64,000 nt of DNA from Cladopsammia gracilis. Taxonomy: Eukaryota > Cnidaria > Anthozoa > Scleractinia > Dendrophylliidae. How positions within the stretch are numbered: position 1 is the stretch's first letter; every line of letters begins with the position of its first letter. Below the pieces are notes generated by a model. It was not told where the DNA came from. It was given only the letters and a program-made list of their open reading frames with translations, and did no database searches. Where the stretch lies: positions 970,001 through 1,034,000 of the forward strand of contig JAJGOT010000219.1 in the NCBI GenBank assembly GCA_022457155.1, written 5' to 3'. Of this stretch, positions 47,201 to 58,703 are shown one piece after another. Position numbers and translations under genes: made by a program.

Positions 47201-50200
47201 TTGCTGTTACTGCTCATCGAATCTGTCAAATAGAGCGCAAACCGGGAATCTTATGGACCAGCCACCCGTTTATTCATCTTAGGGAAAGTTCATTTATTAT
47301 GGCAAAGGGGGGGGGGATGAAGATATGGAAACTCGATCGAAGCTTGAAATTTTAGCAGCTCCCCTAGCTAGCGGTTCAATTATTTAGGAGCCCCCTCCCT
47401 CTCTCCCTTGGTAGTCGAAAAAATTTCAGACCCCCCCCTTCCTAGCCCAACAATTTTTTCAGAGCCCTCCCCCCCTTCGGGTATCTAAAAATTTTCGGTT
47501 TTCAATTGAGTATCGAAAGTAATTTCGCGATTGCTTTAGTTTTACATCGCTACGCTTTGTGATTGGCTGAAAGATCTCGCGTCACTTTAACAACCAATCA
47601 GAAGTAAGACCGAAACCAATGAATGAGTTACCAGTAATCGGATACTGTGTTATCCGCAAAGAATTCTGGGATCGCTAGGGGGCAAATATTGCAAGTCGCT
47701 AGAAGGAAATGTATGGTGTAAAGTTGTTTCTTCGTCAAAAACTTCGATTTTGGGAGGAGAATGACGGTTTTTTTCGGCGTTATTTTATCGGAAACGGAGT
47801 TGAGCGAAGTTGATACGTGTAAAGTGTAAGTTTTTTGTTTGAATAATGTTATAAAATCTATCGATAAACTCTCTTGCTTGCATAAGGTTGATTTTGAACC
47901 GTTCTCAACAAAAATATGCGTTTCTCTAAAGGTAGCAACTAGCAAATCACAAACGCGGCAACTGATGAGGTTCGAGAGGAAAACCGATACCATGGTTTTG
48001 CCTGTGATGAAATCATATAGTGGCATAAACATAACAGTCGCTAGACTGTCAAAATAACTTGCTAACGGAGGAATTATAAACATCGAGCTTCACGATGCAG
48101 CCGATAAAGCAAAGCGAATGGATATTTAGATCACGGCCTTGACTGAGGCAAACTTCCGAAAACTTCAACTCTCTACAAGTTCAACAGCTTTCTTTTTTAG
48201 CTTCAACTCTCTCTGCTAAGCTTGCTAAATGGATCTGCAAAATTAATATCCTGCAACGACGAAAACTGAAATGGCTGGGCCTAGCGTGACAAAATAGCAG
48301 GAAATACATTCACGGCCATCAAATCATTTCTGAGAGAAAAGCTAGAGAAGCTTAAACCTTTCCTACATAAAAACCTACATGCCAATAATGGCGAAAACAA
48401 CAAATCAACCGCCAGGCAAAAAAGGACGCTAAAAGAGGTCAAATTTTACAAGAGAAGCTAAGAGAAAACACCACGGGAAAGCACAAGATAGACTTCACCT
48501 CTTGTCCACTCAACACTATAAAATCCTCCATAACGAACATGAAACAAAATGTACTATACCACTGAAAACATGTAGAAGGAGCAAATGGCATTACATGTAA
48601 AAACACGAGGTAAGAGTCGTGCAGGCCCGTCACCCCCATTTTACACTTTATTTCACAATCAACCCGCAATTATTACGCAAGCAAGAGAGTTTATCGATAG
48701 ATTTTATCACATTTTCAAACAAAAACTTACACTTTACACGTATCAACTTTGCTCATATCCATTTCGGATAAAATAACAGTGAAAAAGCGTTATTCTCTTC
48801 TCTAAATCGAAGTTTTTGACGAAGAAACAACTTTACACCGTACATTTCCTTCTAGGACTTCTAGCGACTTGCAATGTTTGCCCCCTAGCGATCCCAGAAC
48901 ACAGGTATCCGATTACTGGTAACTCATTCATTGTGACTTTCCCGCGCTTTTCGCCCGCCACATATTTGCTTCGAGTTCTGATTGGTTCATTGGATTGTCT
49001 CAGTCTGTTGTGATTGGCCAAATGAAGTCGTTACTTTGGGTTTCGTTTTACAACACTCAACTGAAAAGCGCTCTATTTCTCCTAATTACAAGCTATGCGA
49101 GAGGTTTTGCACACAAGCTGTTTAGACTGAGACCTTAGAAGGTTTGGTTGACGGAAAAAATTCCTTGCCGATCCATGTTCCTTACGGCTTCGGTCTGTTC
49201 TTCAAAGCGCAAGATCGACTTTAAAAATGACTGAGTGGGGAATCTAGGGGAGGGGCCCAAGCCCCCCCCCCTCAAGAAAATTAGGCACGAAGGACCCAGA
49301 ATGTTTTTGGGTCTCTTACATTTCTACCTTCCGCCCCCCAACCCATTATTCACTCCGGGACCTCCCCCCCCCCCCCCCCCCCCCCGCCCCCGCCTCTTAC
49401 AATACTAACAGAGTTTGTCCTTAATATCATAGCCATCACAATAACAATAAGCCACAGCAGGTCGCGTTGGTGTTAGGGTTATTTTATAAGGGTTATTTTC
49501 GACTGAGCCGATATAAAATGACAAAAGGCCTTACCATGTAAAAATCTCCTTTTTAAACAAAATTGATCAAATACAAAAACTTTGGGATGTGGCCTAAATT
49601 TCTTCTCTCCGTTTCCAGATTGCAAATGCGGCTAGCTACGGTGCCATCGCCGCTCTTCTTTACTCAGATCCCGCAGATTATGCCAAGGCTGGGCCAGATC
49701 CGAAAGATACATACCCTAACACTGCGTGGCTCCCCGCTACTGGAGTACAGCGGGGATCGTTGTACACGTTCCCTGGGGCTGGAGACCCCCAAACACCCGG
49801 CATAGCAGCGATCCCAGGGATGTGGCGACGATCGCAGAACGATAGCGAGTTGCCCCCTATCCCTGCTCACCCCATGGGGTATGGAGATGCTATTCACTTC
49901 CTAAGCAAAATGGGAGGTAAGTTGGGTACAAGTTGGTAAGTTGGTGTTTACTTCCTGTCCTAACAGGACAGGAAGTAAACACCAAAGTTACGAAATCGTT
50001 ACATTAAGTAACCCTATTCAGCCTTTTGGTTCGGGGTTGGGAGGGAGGTGTGGGGGTATCAAGGGGGGGGGGGGGGGGGTTACGGTTACGGTTAGGGTTA
50101 GGGTTAGCTGATTTTGAACATACATAACATTTTTAATATTAACCCTCGGACGTACAATGGGGAGGGGAGGGGGGTGGATGCCAAGAACTCAAAAAAAGCC

Positions 50201-51771
50201 CATTCATTATATGGTTAACACATCCTCTTTCTGTTTATAAGGTTCAAAGTGCTTGTTAGATCAAATCTTTAAAATAAGGTATTTAGTAACCTATTCAAAC
50301 CGTTCTTTTTTTTTTTTAATCCGATCAAGATAAAACGTTTCTTATTTTCTAAAGTTCAGAAGTAATGATCCTTGACACCTCTTACGAAAAACGTTAGACT
50401 TCATCTTGCTTTCTATTTTAGGACCATGATTCTTCAGGATCTTGTTAACTCGTGAACACACAAAGTATTGAACGAGTTATAGATGTTGCAGACAACATTC
50501 ACTCGATCGGTTGAGCCCGCGATTTGTAATGGTCACCTGTCTTACCCATGAGCACGGTGTTGGATGGAGGGGGTGGGGAAGGGGCAGGTTAGAACATTTT
50601 GTATTCACGAGTTGACTCATAGGAGCTTTTGATTTTTATTAGAACCGGAAGTAACCATTGTAGTTACTGTTTGTTTTAGGACCGGAAGTGCCCAAGGAAT
50701 GGAAGGGTACCCTTGACATTACATACCACCTTGGCCCCGGCTATACCGAAAGCAACATCACGGTTTCAATGGACGTCAAAAACTACTATGAAGTCAAGTC
50801 GATCTATAACGTAATTGGAACAATATATGGCAGTACGGAGCCGGATCGGTTCGTTTTGATTGGTAACCATAGAGACTCCTGGGTGTACGGAGCTGTTGAT
50901 GCCTCTACCGGGACCACTGTCACCACAGAAATTGCTCGCGGGCTCGGAGAATTGAAAAAGGAAGGGTGGAAGCCACGTCGAACAATTAAGGTGAGGGAAT
51001 ATATACCGTGTTTATGATAAAGCCTGGGTGATAACGGTTTGTCAAATCGTTACGACACTTTGGCGACTAATGACTTTTTTGCAGAAACCCATAAGTGGGT
51101 TGAAACGTGCAGCTGTCTCTTGTACGCTTTAAGACAGGCTTCCGATTATTCAATTTGCTAGAACAACTTGCTTCCAATCTCGAGGGACCGACGGGTTTCC
51201 AAATATGGTACTAAGCAAAAAATGAATATTCGGAAGCTGTAAATGCGCGTAAAATCCCGGTTATAAGCCCTGGGCTTATACAACTTCGCAAGGGTTTCTT
51301 GGCCGACAGGCAAAAAGTATTGTGATAAATAACCGTTGTTTTAGTTAAGGAACTTTTATATAGATTGTTTTGACTTTTCACGTTACGTCACGGCGGCCAT
51401 ATTGGTGTACAACTACAAAAGAATTTTAATGAACTTCTTTTGTTATGTACACCAACATGGCCGACATGGCCTTTGTCATTTGAGTCCCACAGGACTGAAG
51501 GTCACGTGAGTGAAAACCACATATAGGAGTGGGTACAATCGGAATAATGTCATGTTACCAAATAGATGGGTCTATAACTGGGGAAGCTTATAAGCGGGGG
51601 GAGCTTATAAGCCGGGGGGTAGCTTATAAGCGGGGGGAGCTTATAAGCGGGAAGGGGAGCTTATAAGCCGGGGGGAGCTTATAAGCGGGAAGGGGAGCTT
51701 ATAAGCCGGGGGTAGCTTATAAGCGAGGGGGAGCTTATAAGCGGGAGGGAGCTTATAAGCATTTAAATAAA

Positions 51772-51810
<39 letters not shown>

Positions 51811-54800
51811 AATGATGAAAGGGAACTTATAAGCGGGTGGGGGGGATACTTATAAGCGGGGGAGAGCTTATAATCGGGGAAGGGGGAGCTTATAAGCCGG
51901 ATTTTAAGGTATGTACCACCGTGTTTAAACCGACTATTTGACCTGAACTTCCACGAGCCTTAGCCATAGTAAGTTTATAGTCAGTACTGGGTTAACCTTA
52001 TTGTCAGACCGGGCGTTTTTGGTAAATTTTACCTCATTGTACTTGAAGGAGGCTGGTTTGGCCAGCCGAAATATAGCACATCTTTAAATATCCTACCTAC
52101 GTTGTATACGTTTTTGCTTCAATACTACATTTTCACTTGTTAAACCGATCAGATCACCAGTTTGATCCAACGAACACCAGCAGGATTATCGTCCACGGTT
52201 ACTTGCTTGAACTTCTCATGTTTTTGGTCACTTCACTCTAGCACCAGGGGAAGGACGAATTCCTCCCCTCCTCCGCAACTTCAAGAATATTAAAACTATG
52301 GCTATAAAACATGGAGGGTTCATGGTACGTCATAATTTGCCTACGTTAAGGCAAGCCACGTGATATAAGGGCGTCATATGACGTCATCATTTTGAGTGGC
52401 CGCCATCTTGGATTTTCATCATGCTAGAGATGCGTCAAAATTAATCAAAATTCGCGGGCATCTTCGCCCCTTCCCCCAATCCCTCACCCCCACCGCCCCG
52501 GGCGGAATTCCCGGAGCTTCTACGAAAACCATCATCATCATCATCTTTATTTAAAAACACTATAAATATAACTAACTATTAAAGAAAAGTAAACTAAAAT
52601 AAAGCCTGTTTTACATGAATGCCGTGTCGGAATTAATTAAGAAAACAACCCAACGAAACTTGTGACCTTCATATAACTACTACTTTTCAAGCTTAAAACA
52701 CTAAATCCGTTTCTTGTAGGTCTGTAGCTGGGGTGGCGAAGAATACGCTCTTATCGGATCAGTGGAGTGGGTTGAACAGCATGAGAAGTTATTAACAGAA
52801 AGAGCCGTCATTTACCTCAACGCAGACTCGGTGGTAAGCGGCAACTACATCATGCGTATGGGTTCTACGCCTCTTGTAAAGGACACGATAAGAGACTTCA
52901 GCAAGACCGTGCCAAGCCCTAGCGCGCATGACGATAAGAAGACCATTTTCGACATCTCGGGCGAGAGGAATCCTGTCAAGCCAGTCACTGATCCTCCTAA
53001 ACCGGCTGTGGGCAACTTGGGTTCTGGAAGTGATTACGCCCCATTTTATCAGTACATTGGTGTTCCTGCGGCAGACTTCGGCTACACAGGCTACAACAAC
53101 ACACCCGTTTACTACCCTGTGTACCACTCGCAACATGACACGTTCGATTACGTCACGAAATTCGTTGATCCCGAGTTCAAATACCACAAGGCTGCGTCCC
53201 AGCTGTGTGGTGGGTTGCTTCTTCAGTTTGCCGACTCGCCGTTGTTGAAGATGAGTGTGATGTTGTACGCAGACGCACTGAACAGTTCTCTGCATGCTCT
53301 GAAGAAACAATACGGCGATGAGCTGAAAGACCACAGCGTAACACTTGGCCTTTTAGAAGACGCTGTTAAAAAGTTCCAGGGAGCAGCCAAGAACTTCACC
53401 AAGGCTAAGTAAGTGGACAAAACAGTACAGAATAGTAAATTAACAGTAGATCACAGAAAAATACTGTTGAAGAGGGTTCATTTGAATGGTCACACCTTGC
53501 TATTTTAACCGCAGACTCAAACTGAAGTTAAACCGTAATATTCAGTACCACATAAAAGTATATCTCAATAGCTTTCATTTCATCCACAGACTCAAAAGTA
53601 AGAACCACCTTGTACAGCATAATAAACAGCACCACAGGAAAGTACTGCTCAGTAGCTTTCATTTGAATGGTCACACTTTAGGATTTCATCCACAGACTCA
53701 AAAGTTAGAAACACCTTGTACAGCATAATAAACAGCACCACAGGAAAGTACTGCTCAGTAGCTTTCATTTGAATGGTCACACTTTAGGATTTCATCCACA
53801 GACTCAAAAGTTAGAACCACCTTGAACAGCATAATAAACAGTACGATAGGAGAGTGCCGCGGAATACCTTTTATTTAAATGGAAACACTTTCGGATTTCA
53901 TATGCACAGACTCAAAGGTTAGAACCACCTTGTATAGCAAAATAGACAGCGCCACAGGAAAGTACTGCTCAATAGCTTTCATTTGAATGGTCACACTGTA
54001 AGATTTCATCGACAGACTTAAAAGTTAGAACCACCTTATACAGCATAATAAACAGTACCACAGCAAAGTACTGCTCAATTGCTTTCATTTGAATGGCCAC
54101 ACTGTAGGATTTCATCCACAGACTCAAAAGTTAGAACCACGTTATACAGCATAATAAACAGCACCACAGGAAAGTTCTGCTCAGTAGCTTTCATTTGAAT
54201 GGTCATACTTTAGGATTTCATCCACAGACTCAAAAGTTAGAACCACCTTATACAGCATAATAAACAGTTCCACAGGAAAGTACTGCTCAGTAGCTTTCAT
54301 TTAAATGGTCACACTTTAGGATTTCATCCACAGACTCAAAAGTTAGAACCACCTTGTACAGCAAAATAGACAGCGCCACGGGAAAGTACTGCTCAGTAGC
54401 TTTCATTTGAATGGTCACACTTTAGGATTTCATCGTCAGACTCAAAAGTTAGAAACACCTTGTACAGCATAATAAACAGTACCACAGGAAAGTACTGCTC
54501 AGTAGCTTTCATTTGAATTATCGCACTTTAGGATTTCATCGTCAGACTCAAAAGTTAGAAACACTTTCGCAGCATAATAAACTGATCCACATCGTGAAAA
54601 TACTGGGCGGCACGGTGGTGTAGTGGTTAGCGCGTCGGACTTTCAACCTGAAGGTCGGTGGTTCGAAGCCTGGTCTCTGCCGTCGTGTTGTTTCCTTAGA
54701 CACGAAACTTTACTCCACACTGTCTCTCTCCACCCAGCGATGGACTAGCATCCCATCCAGAGGGGAGTAGCAATATTCCTAGTCGCTTCATGCTATAGAA

Positions 54801-55859
54801 ACCGGGTTTAAGCTCCGGCCGTTATGAGCCTTCTGGCTCGGGTGCGCGACTTTTATCGTGAAAATACTGCTCGGTAGCTTTCATCCCCACAGACTCAAAC
54901 TTTAAACCGTAATAATAAGAACCAGAAAAACGTATTGCTCAAATTTATTAGAATGTTTACTATTTATAATTCCTTGCACAAAATCAACTGAGCTGATGAT
55001 TGTCATGCCTAAAGAGAGACGAGTAGGACTGAGTTCTTCCGTTTAACAAAGATTTGCTGTCGTTTCAATTTTAAAGGGAACCTCCATTGTCAGAACAAAT
55101 TGACGTTAAATTGTTGGAAATAAAGTCGAAATTTAAATATTTAAAGGAACAGGTGCAAATTTAATTTTAGTGTACAAATAAAATGGATATAAATATCGCC
55201 TATTTTCGCTTTTAAATTTCCCGCGCGCCGCCATTTTGAATTATTATGATGTGTTACGGTTGCCGCTATTGTTAAGAATCGAAGTTCTTTTGTATACAGC
55301 AATAAGACAACCGTGACACGTCATAAATATTCAAAATGGCGGCGCACGGGAAATTTAAAAGCGAAAATGGGCGATATTCATATCCATTTTTTTGTACACT
55401 AAAATTATATTTGCACCTGTTTTTTAAAAAAATTTAATTTAGACTTTATTTTCAACAATTCAACGTCAATTTGTTATAACAATGGAGGTTCCCTTTAACA
55501 AAACGAAACAATTTTTACTAAGGTTTGTGTTTTTTTTATAACTCAGAGATGAACTGGAAAAGAAAATCAACGATTTCGATGAACCAAGTTTTGCAGAACT
55601 GCGGAGATTCAACGACCGAATGATCAAAGTGGAGCGGGCGTTCATTTATTCCTTTGGTCTGCCGGATAGGCGCCTGGTTCGTCACGTGATCTTCGCTCCC
55701 AGCAAGTACAATTTGTATGGCTCTTCCAGTTTCCCAGGCGTCAGCGATATACTCTTCAAGTTGAAGGAGACTGGAAACAATGAAGAGGTTAATAAACAGC
55801 TGTCTATTGCCATACAGTCCGTTCTTGCGGCTGTTGATATTATATCCGGTCCTTATTAG
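43983..55859 (+). CDS. Glutamate carboxypeptidase II / NAALADase-like metallopeptidase gene, 7 exons
   Basis: Joining 43983-44251, 46638-46851, 46987-47175, 49619-49916, 50680-50990, 52720-53408 and 55547-55859 gives one uninterrupted frame of 760 codons plus stop, close to the 750 residues of human FOLH1. Every border is GT-AG and every phase matches. The protein is a type II membrane zinc exopeptidase of family M28B: short basic cytoplasmic tail, membrane span (about 21-43), protease-associated domain, catalytic core and helical dimerisation domain. Zinc ligands H387, D397, E435, D463 and H563 and the catalytic base E434 align with FOLH1 at a constant offset of 10. FOLH1 arginines 534 and 536 correspond to A544 and D546, so substrate preference probably differs from NAAG or folate polyglutamate. 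Orthology within the FOLH1/NAALAD2/NAALADL1 group is not resolved. Confidence 0.95.
44252..46637. other. Intron 1 of the NAALADase-like gene
   Basis: AT-rich with an (AC)n tract near 45645 and no recognised element except G-rich and C-rich runs around 45375 and 46215. Confidence 0.6.
46638..46851 (+). CDS. NAALADase-like exon 2
   Basis: Residues 90-161 begin [20 protein letters not shown], the PHLAG motif typical of this family, and run into the start of the protease-associated domain ([17 protein letters not shown]). Acceptor TTTTTGCAG, donor CAG|GTATAA. Confidence 0.92.
46987..47175 (+). CDS. NAALADase-like exon 3
   Basis: Residues 162-224 contain [20 protein letters not shown] and [15 protein letters not shown]. 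The arginine in FRGNK corresponds to R210 of FOLH1, a ligand of the S1' glutamate in that enzyme. Exactly 63 codons, phase 0 at both ends. Confidence 0.93.
47500..49080. mobile_element. Long-TIR non-autonomous element in intron 3
   Basis: About 400 bases at the left (from TCGAAAGTAATTT through TTACCAGTAATCGGATACTG, GGATCGCTAGGGGGCAAA, CGTCAAAAACTTCGATTT to TCTATCGATAAACTCTCTTG) recur inverted at the right. The centre (about 47890-48660) is unique and has no transposase-like frame. Confidence 0.8.
49619..49916 (+). CDS. NAALADase-like exon 4
   Basis: Residues 225-324 contain [30 protein letters not shown], the [14 protein letters not shown] loop and [20 protein letters not shown], the strongly conserved end of the protease-associated domain. 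Acceptor TCTCCGTTTCCAG, donor GAG|GTAAGT. It ends one base into codon 324. Confidence 0.93.
50050..50120. repeat. Poly-G run and telomere-like GGTTAGGG repeats in intron 4
   Basis: A run of about 18 G is followed by TTACGGTTACGGTTAGGGTTAGGGTTAG, short interstitial telomere-like repeats. Confidence 0.8.
50680..50990 (+). CDS. NAALADase-like exon 5 (first zinc ligands)
   Basis: Residues 324-427 contain [20 protein letters not shown] and [17 protein letters not shown] with H387 and D397 as zinc ligands, then [15 protein letters not shown]. Acceptor TTGTTTTAG, donor AAG|GTGAGG. Confidence 0.95.
51083..51250. repeat. Dispersed repeat (ACCCATAAGTGGGTTGAAAC), third copy
   Basis: Matches the inverted pair at 35500-35870, including the CCAAATATGGTACTAAGCAA and GAATATTCGGAAGCTGT segments. 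Confidence 0.7.
51359..51528. mobile_element. Foldback element in intron 5
   Basis: CGGCGGCCATATTGGTGTAC at the left pairs imperfectly with GTACACCAACATGGCCGAC at the right, and outer TGACTTTTCACGTTACGTCA relates to the right-hand GTCACGTGAGTGAAAACCAC. Same type as 20550-20690. Confidence 0.55.
51580..51905. repeat. Minisatellite GGGGAGCTTATAAGC with (GAT)n insert
   Basis: About 14 copies of AGCTTATAAGC(C)GGGGGG-type units, each containing the palindrome GCTTATAAGC, interrupted at 51767-51818 by a (GAT)n/(ATG)n microsatellite. Confidence 0.9.
52720..53408 (+). CDS. NAALADase-like exon 6 (catalytic core)
   Basis: Residues 428-657 carry [15 protein letters not shown] (E434 base, E435 zinc ligand), [14 protein letters not shown] (D463), [20 protein letters not shown] and [12 protein letters not shown] (H563). 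R473 aligns with R463 of FOLH1, but the next two pocket arginines are A544 and D546. The GSGSDYAPF stretch is more like NAALADL1 than FOLH1. Donor GCTAA|GTAAGT. Confidence 0.95.
53425..54590. repeat. Satellite of about 107-bp units in intron 6
   Basis: About ten units, each containing AGTAGCTTTCATTTGAATGG, CACACTTTAGGATTTCATCC, ACAGACTCAAAAGTTAGAAC and CAGCATAATAAACAG. The period is 106-107 bases (for example 53654 to 53760 to 53974, the last being two units). It starts about 15 bases after the exon 6 donor and a part unit resumes after the SINE at 54855. Confidence 0.92.
54606..54854 (+). mobile_element. tRNA-derived SINE, copy 2 (internal deletion)
   Basis: GGCGGCACGGTGGTGTAGTG to GTGCGCGACTTTT, the same family as 35887-36181 but without about 45 internal bases. 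Perfect 15-bp duplications ATCGTGAAAATACTG (54591-54605 and 54855-54869) mark insertion into the last satellite unit. Confidence 0.95.
55075..55494. mobile_element. piggyBac-like MITE (TTAA flanks)
   Basis: TTAA|AGGGAACCTCCATTGT at the left and ACAATGGAGGTTCCCT|TTAA at the right, with TIRs of about 180 bases including TTTAAATTTCCCGCGC. TTAA duplication is the mark of piggyBac elements. The right end lies 52 bases before exon 7. Confidence 0.9.
55547..55859 (+). CDS. NAALADase-like exon 7 (C-terminal dimerisation domain)
   Basis: Residues 657-760 form the end of the helical domain: [40 protein letters not shown] and a final helix [13 protein letters not shown] with TAG at 55857-55859. In FOLH1 the corresponding loop supplies K699 and Y700 to the glutamate-binding pocket; here the lysine position reads leucine and the tyrosine is kept. 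The acceptor is a T-rich tract ending ACTCAG. No convincing poly(A) signal was found close downstream. Confidence 0.93.
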
Positions 55860-57320
55860 GACATCTGGTCCTCAGTTGAACACCCGGCCCTTATTTGGGC
55901 TCCGGTCTTTATTTGGACATTCAGTCCTTGTTAGGGTGTCTGTAATACAGTCAACTGGCTTTGAAACGATCACGCTTAAAAACTTAGGTAAAGTTAGGAC
56001 TCGGGGTTGTTCAAGTATAGGGGGGGGGGGGGGGGGCGGTGGGGGCAGGACCCCCACCACCCCTCTCTCTCTCCCGATCCCCGCTTTTTAAAGAAAACTT
56101 CAAGGTGGATCTAAGTTTCCAAACTCAAAATGCTGTGAATGAAGTAATCTACCGTTTGAGTGATTTAATGAGGATAAAGGTCTTTAAGTAAAAAAAATAT
56201 GATCATGAATATTTTCCGGCGGTTGGATGTAATTCTGTCCTACGACTACTTAGACATTGTTATTGCGAGAATTAGTTCCTTGACCTTTTTGGACCAAAAT
56301 TCTCTACTAGAGAGACTTTTGACTGCTTAGGTGTTTCTTTGCTCATCCAAGCGCATCAGATCCCCCAAATCGTACGGGGATTTACTCCCGCTCAACTAAA
56401 TCTGCTCTTGCAGCTGGACCGATAGCGCATGTCCGTTTTAGAGCCAAAGGTGACCGTTTCAAGGGAGTCGACTTTAGTGCAATATCTTACTTTTATTATT
56501 CGTTCATAAAATAAGCCATAGAATAATCTGTTGCTTGTTCAAACATTTCAAAATAAATATTAGAATAAGAGTGAATCGACGTTTCGATGCATCCAGCATC
56601 ATTACCAAGAATGAAGTTTAACCGCTCTCCCCAGTCTTACTCTACGTATCCACACTCGCTCCAGATCTTTTCGGTCGCGCACATTTTTCGGAGGACTCGC
56701 GCAAAAATACGGACTGTTTTGCAGTCTAGTATGTGGATGATTCAGAATGCCTTCGCGATAATCGAGTCTGATTGGACATTATCTGAAGGTTCAGTAACTC
56801 GTTTATTCTTAACAGAGGGTCGTGGCAATGATGCTGGATGCATTAAAACGTAGATTCAAGTCATTCTTATTCTAATATTTATTATAAAATAAGCCGACCA
56901 GAATTCTTATGCGGAATTCTCGGTAGTGTGTCAAACTCTTTTATTCAATATAAATGCGTATTTTACGAGGAAAAAATGAATTTTCTATACCAAAAACAAA
57001 CCAATCTTAGCTAGTAATCTTATGGATGATCGTGAAACATGTTTCGGATGCGTGGCGTGTTCCATTTATAGTGAAGTTAGTTCTTTAGTACTTTATAGAA
57101 CATATATGTTCAAGGTTTAAACAAAAATGGATTTAACTTTATTTAGGTTTTTCTTCTTCCAGAACAAAAAAATAATTTAGAGGCTAAATCTGATAATGTA
57201 TTGTTTGTAAAAACAGAACGCTAGTTAGAACATCACATATAACCATATGCAAAAATAGTAGACGTTGAACATGCTCTTTATATCGAGTTTTTGCGCTTTA
57301 AATGGTTTAGAAGCAAAATA
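55860..57320. other. Intergenic; poly-G run and a TIR element
   Basis: After the stop codon there are TTATTTGG/TTAGGAC-type short repeats (55850-55940) and a poly-G run at about 56020. AATATTAGAATAAGAGTGAATC (56558) and ATGCATCCAGCATCATTACC recur inverted at 56825-56878, marking a TIR element of about 0.33 kb. Confidence 0.55.
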
Positions 57321-57344
57321 ATCATGACGTGATATGTGTTTTCA

Positions 57345-58145
57345 ATTAAAGACCCGTTTTCACAGGCGATTTTTTTGTGCAATTTTTGTCGCACTTGTCG
57401 ATGCATTTTTTGTCGCGCGTAAGTTGTATCTTCAAATCGCATGTGTAAACGGGCGGCGATTTCAGTGCGATTTGTCGCGCGATGTCGCAGAGGTTTCGAA
57501 CATGTTTTTGGGAAGTCACAGCAAATCAAAGCAAATGTCGCACCCGAATCGCACAGGAAATCGTCGCTATTTTTTATGCAATTTTTGTCGCGTTCTCCAA
57601 TGCAACTTTTGTCGCAAGTGTAAACTAGCGGCGATTTTCCTGTGCGATTCGGGTGCGACATTTGCTTTGAATTGCAGCGATTTCCCAAAAATCGCCGCCA
57701 AGTTGTATCAGGTTTCGAACATACCTCTGCGTCTTTGGCCGACAAATCGCGCCCAAACCGCACTGAAATCGCCGCCGGGCTAATTTTTGTTTTTGACTGT
57801 AGTGCGACCAGGCCCTGAAGCCTGGTTTCCATATAATCGCAACGATTGCAGCGATCGTTGCGATCGACGATCGCTGCGATTCTTGCGATCCTTGCGATCG
57901 CTGAGACCTCAGGCTTCCATATGATCACAGCGATCGCAAGGATGGGCTTTGGTGTGCAATGCATTCTGGGACATTTTGGATCGCAAGAGTGGTTTCCACA
58001 TTAAAACCCCTCGATCGCAAGGATCGCAGAGAGAAATTTTTCTATCTCTGCGATCGCAATCGCAAGGATCACAAAGTTTTTGGTTTCCATACTGATCGCA
58101 AGGGTCGCACAACGCTTTTTTCTGCGATCGCTGCGACAACAGGGA
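57345..58145. repeat. Clusters of GTCGCA/GCGATT and GATCGCAACGATCGC repeats
   Basis: 57345-57785 is a foldback region of AATTTTTGTCGC(A/G) and GGCGGCGATTTCAGTGCGA units in both orientations. 57825-58140 is packed with GATCGCAGCGATCGCAAGGA-type units between two GGTTTCCATA ends. Long frames here are repeat-driven and not genes. Confidence 0.75.
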
Positions 58146-58701
58146 AAACGTCAGTCAGAAACTAACTACCTCGCAATTATTCCAAATCGTTTCAGGACTT
58201 TCAGCGGCTGAATTTGTCTAATGTTTGGGAGTTGAATTCGCAAGAAAGGAGCTCATATTCAGACAGAGAAAGGAAACTTTGAATTTGGTCAGTTGACGTT
58301 GTTGTTTTACAGAGAACAGCAAAGAAAAGTGGGTAACGCACGTGCAGAGCCGTTGTTTTGCCAAACCTATTGTTTTATTCCACGTCCTCGTTGCGTCGCC
58401 GAAAAGCGCAGGTAAATTGATTTTACCCAGGTAAATCAAATTTACCTAGTAAAAGTGCTTCGCGCAACCACCGCTATTGTTCAAATGTGTGTTTTCCACC
58501 TGACTTAAGAAATAGCTGTGAAATAATTGTGAAGTAATTTTTTTAATGATTTTCGGTGGTTAGAGAAAAGAATCCAGTAGTATGATTTGCTATTACTCCT
58601 TGATGGGCAAACAGTACATCTCCCAACCCCGAAATCCCATTACACGCAACATTTTGGGTTTGAAAGAGATTCGCCTATTTTCTGCACTTCTAAAGACGAG
58701 A
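58146..58701. other. No gene seen
   Basis: Mixed sequence; ATTGATTTTACCCAGGTAAATCAAATTTACC near 58415 is a short imperfect palindrome. Confidence 0.3.
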
Positions 58702-58703
58702 TA

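Noticed and set aside
47628..48083. 151-codon minus-strand frame
   Set aside because: Mostly inside the left arm of the long-TIR element; no domain.
52792..53334. 180-codon minus-strand frame
   Set aside because: Antisense shadow of exon 6 of the NAALADase-like gene.
57278..57964. 228-codon minus-strand frame
   Set aside because: Runs through GATCGC and GTCGCA repeat clusters; composition follows the repeats.
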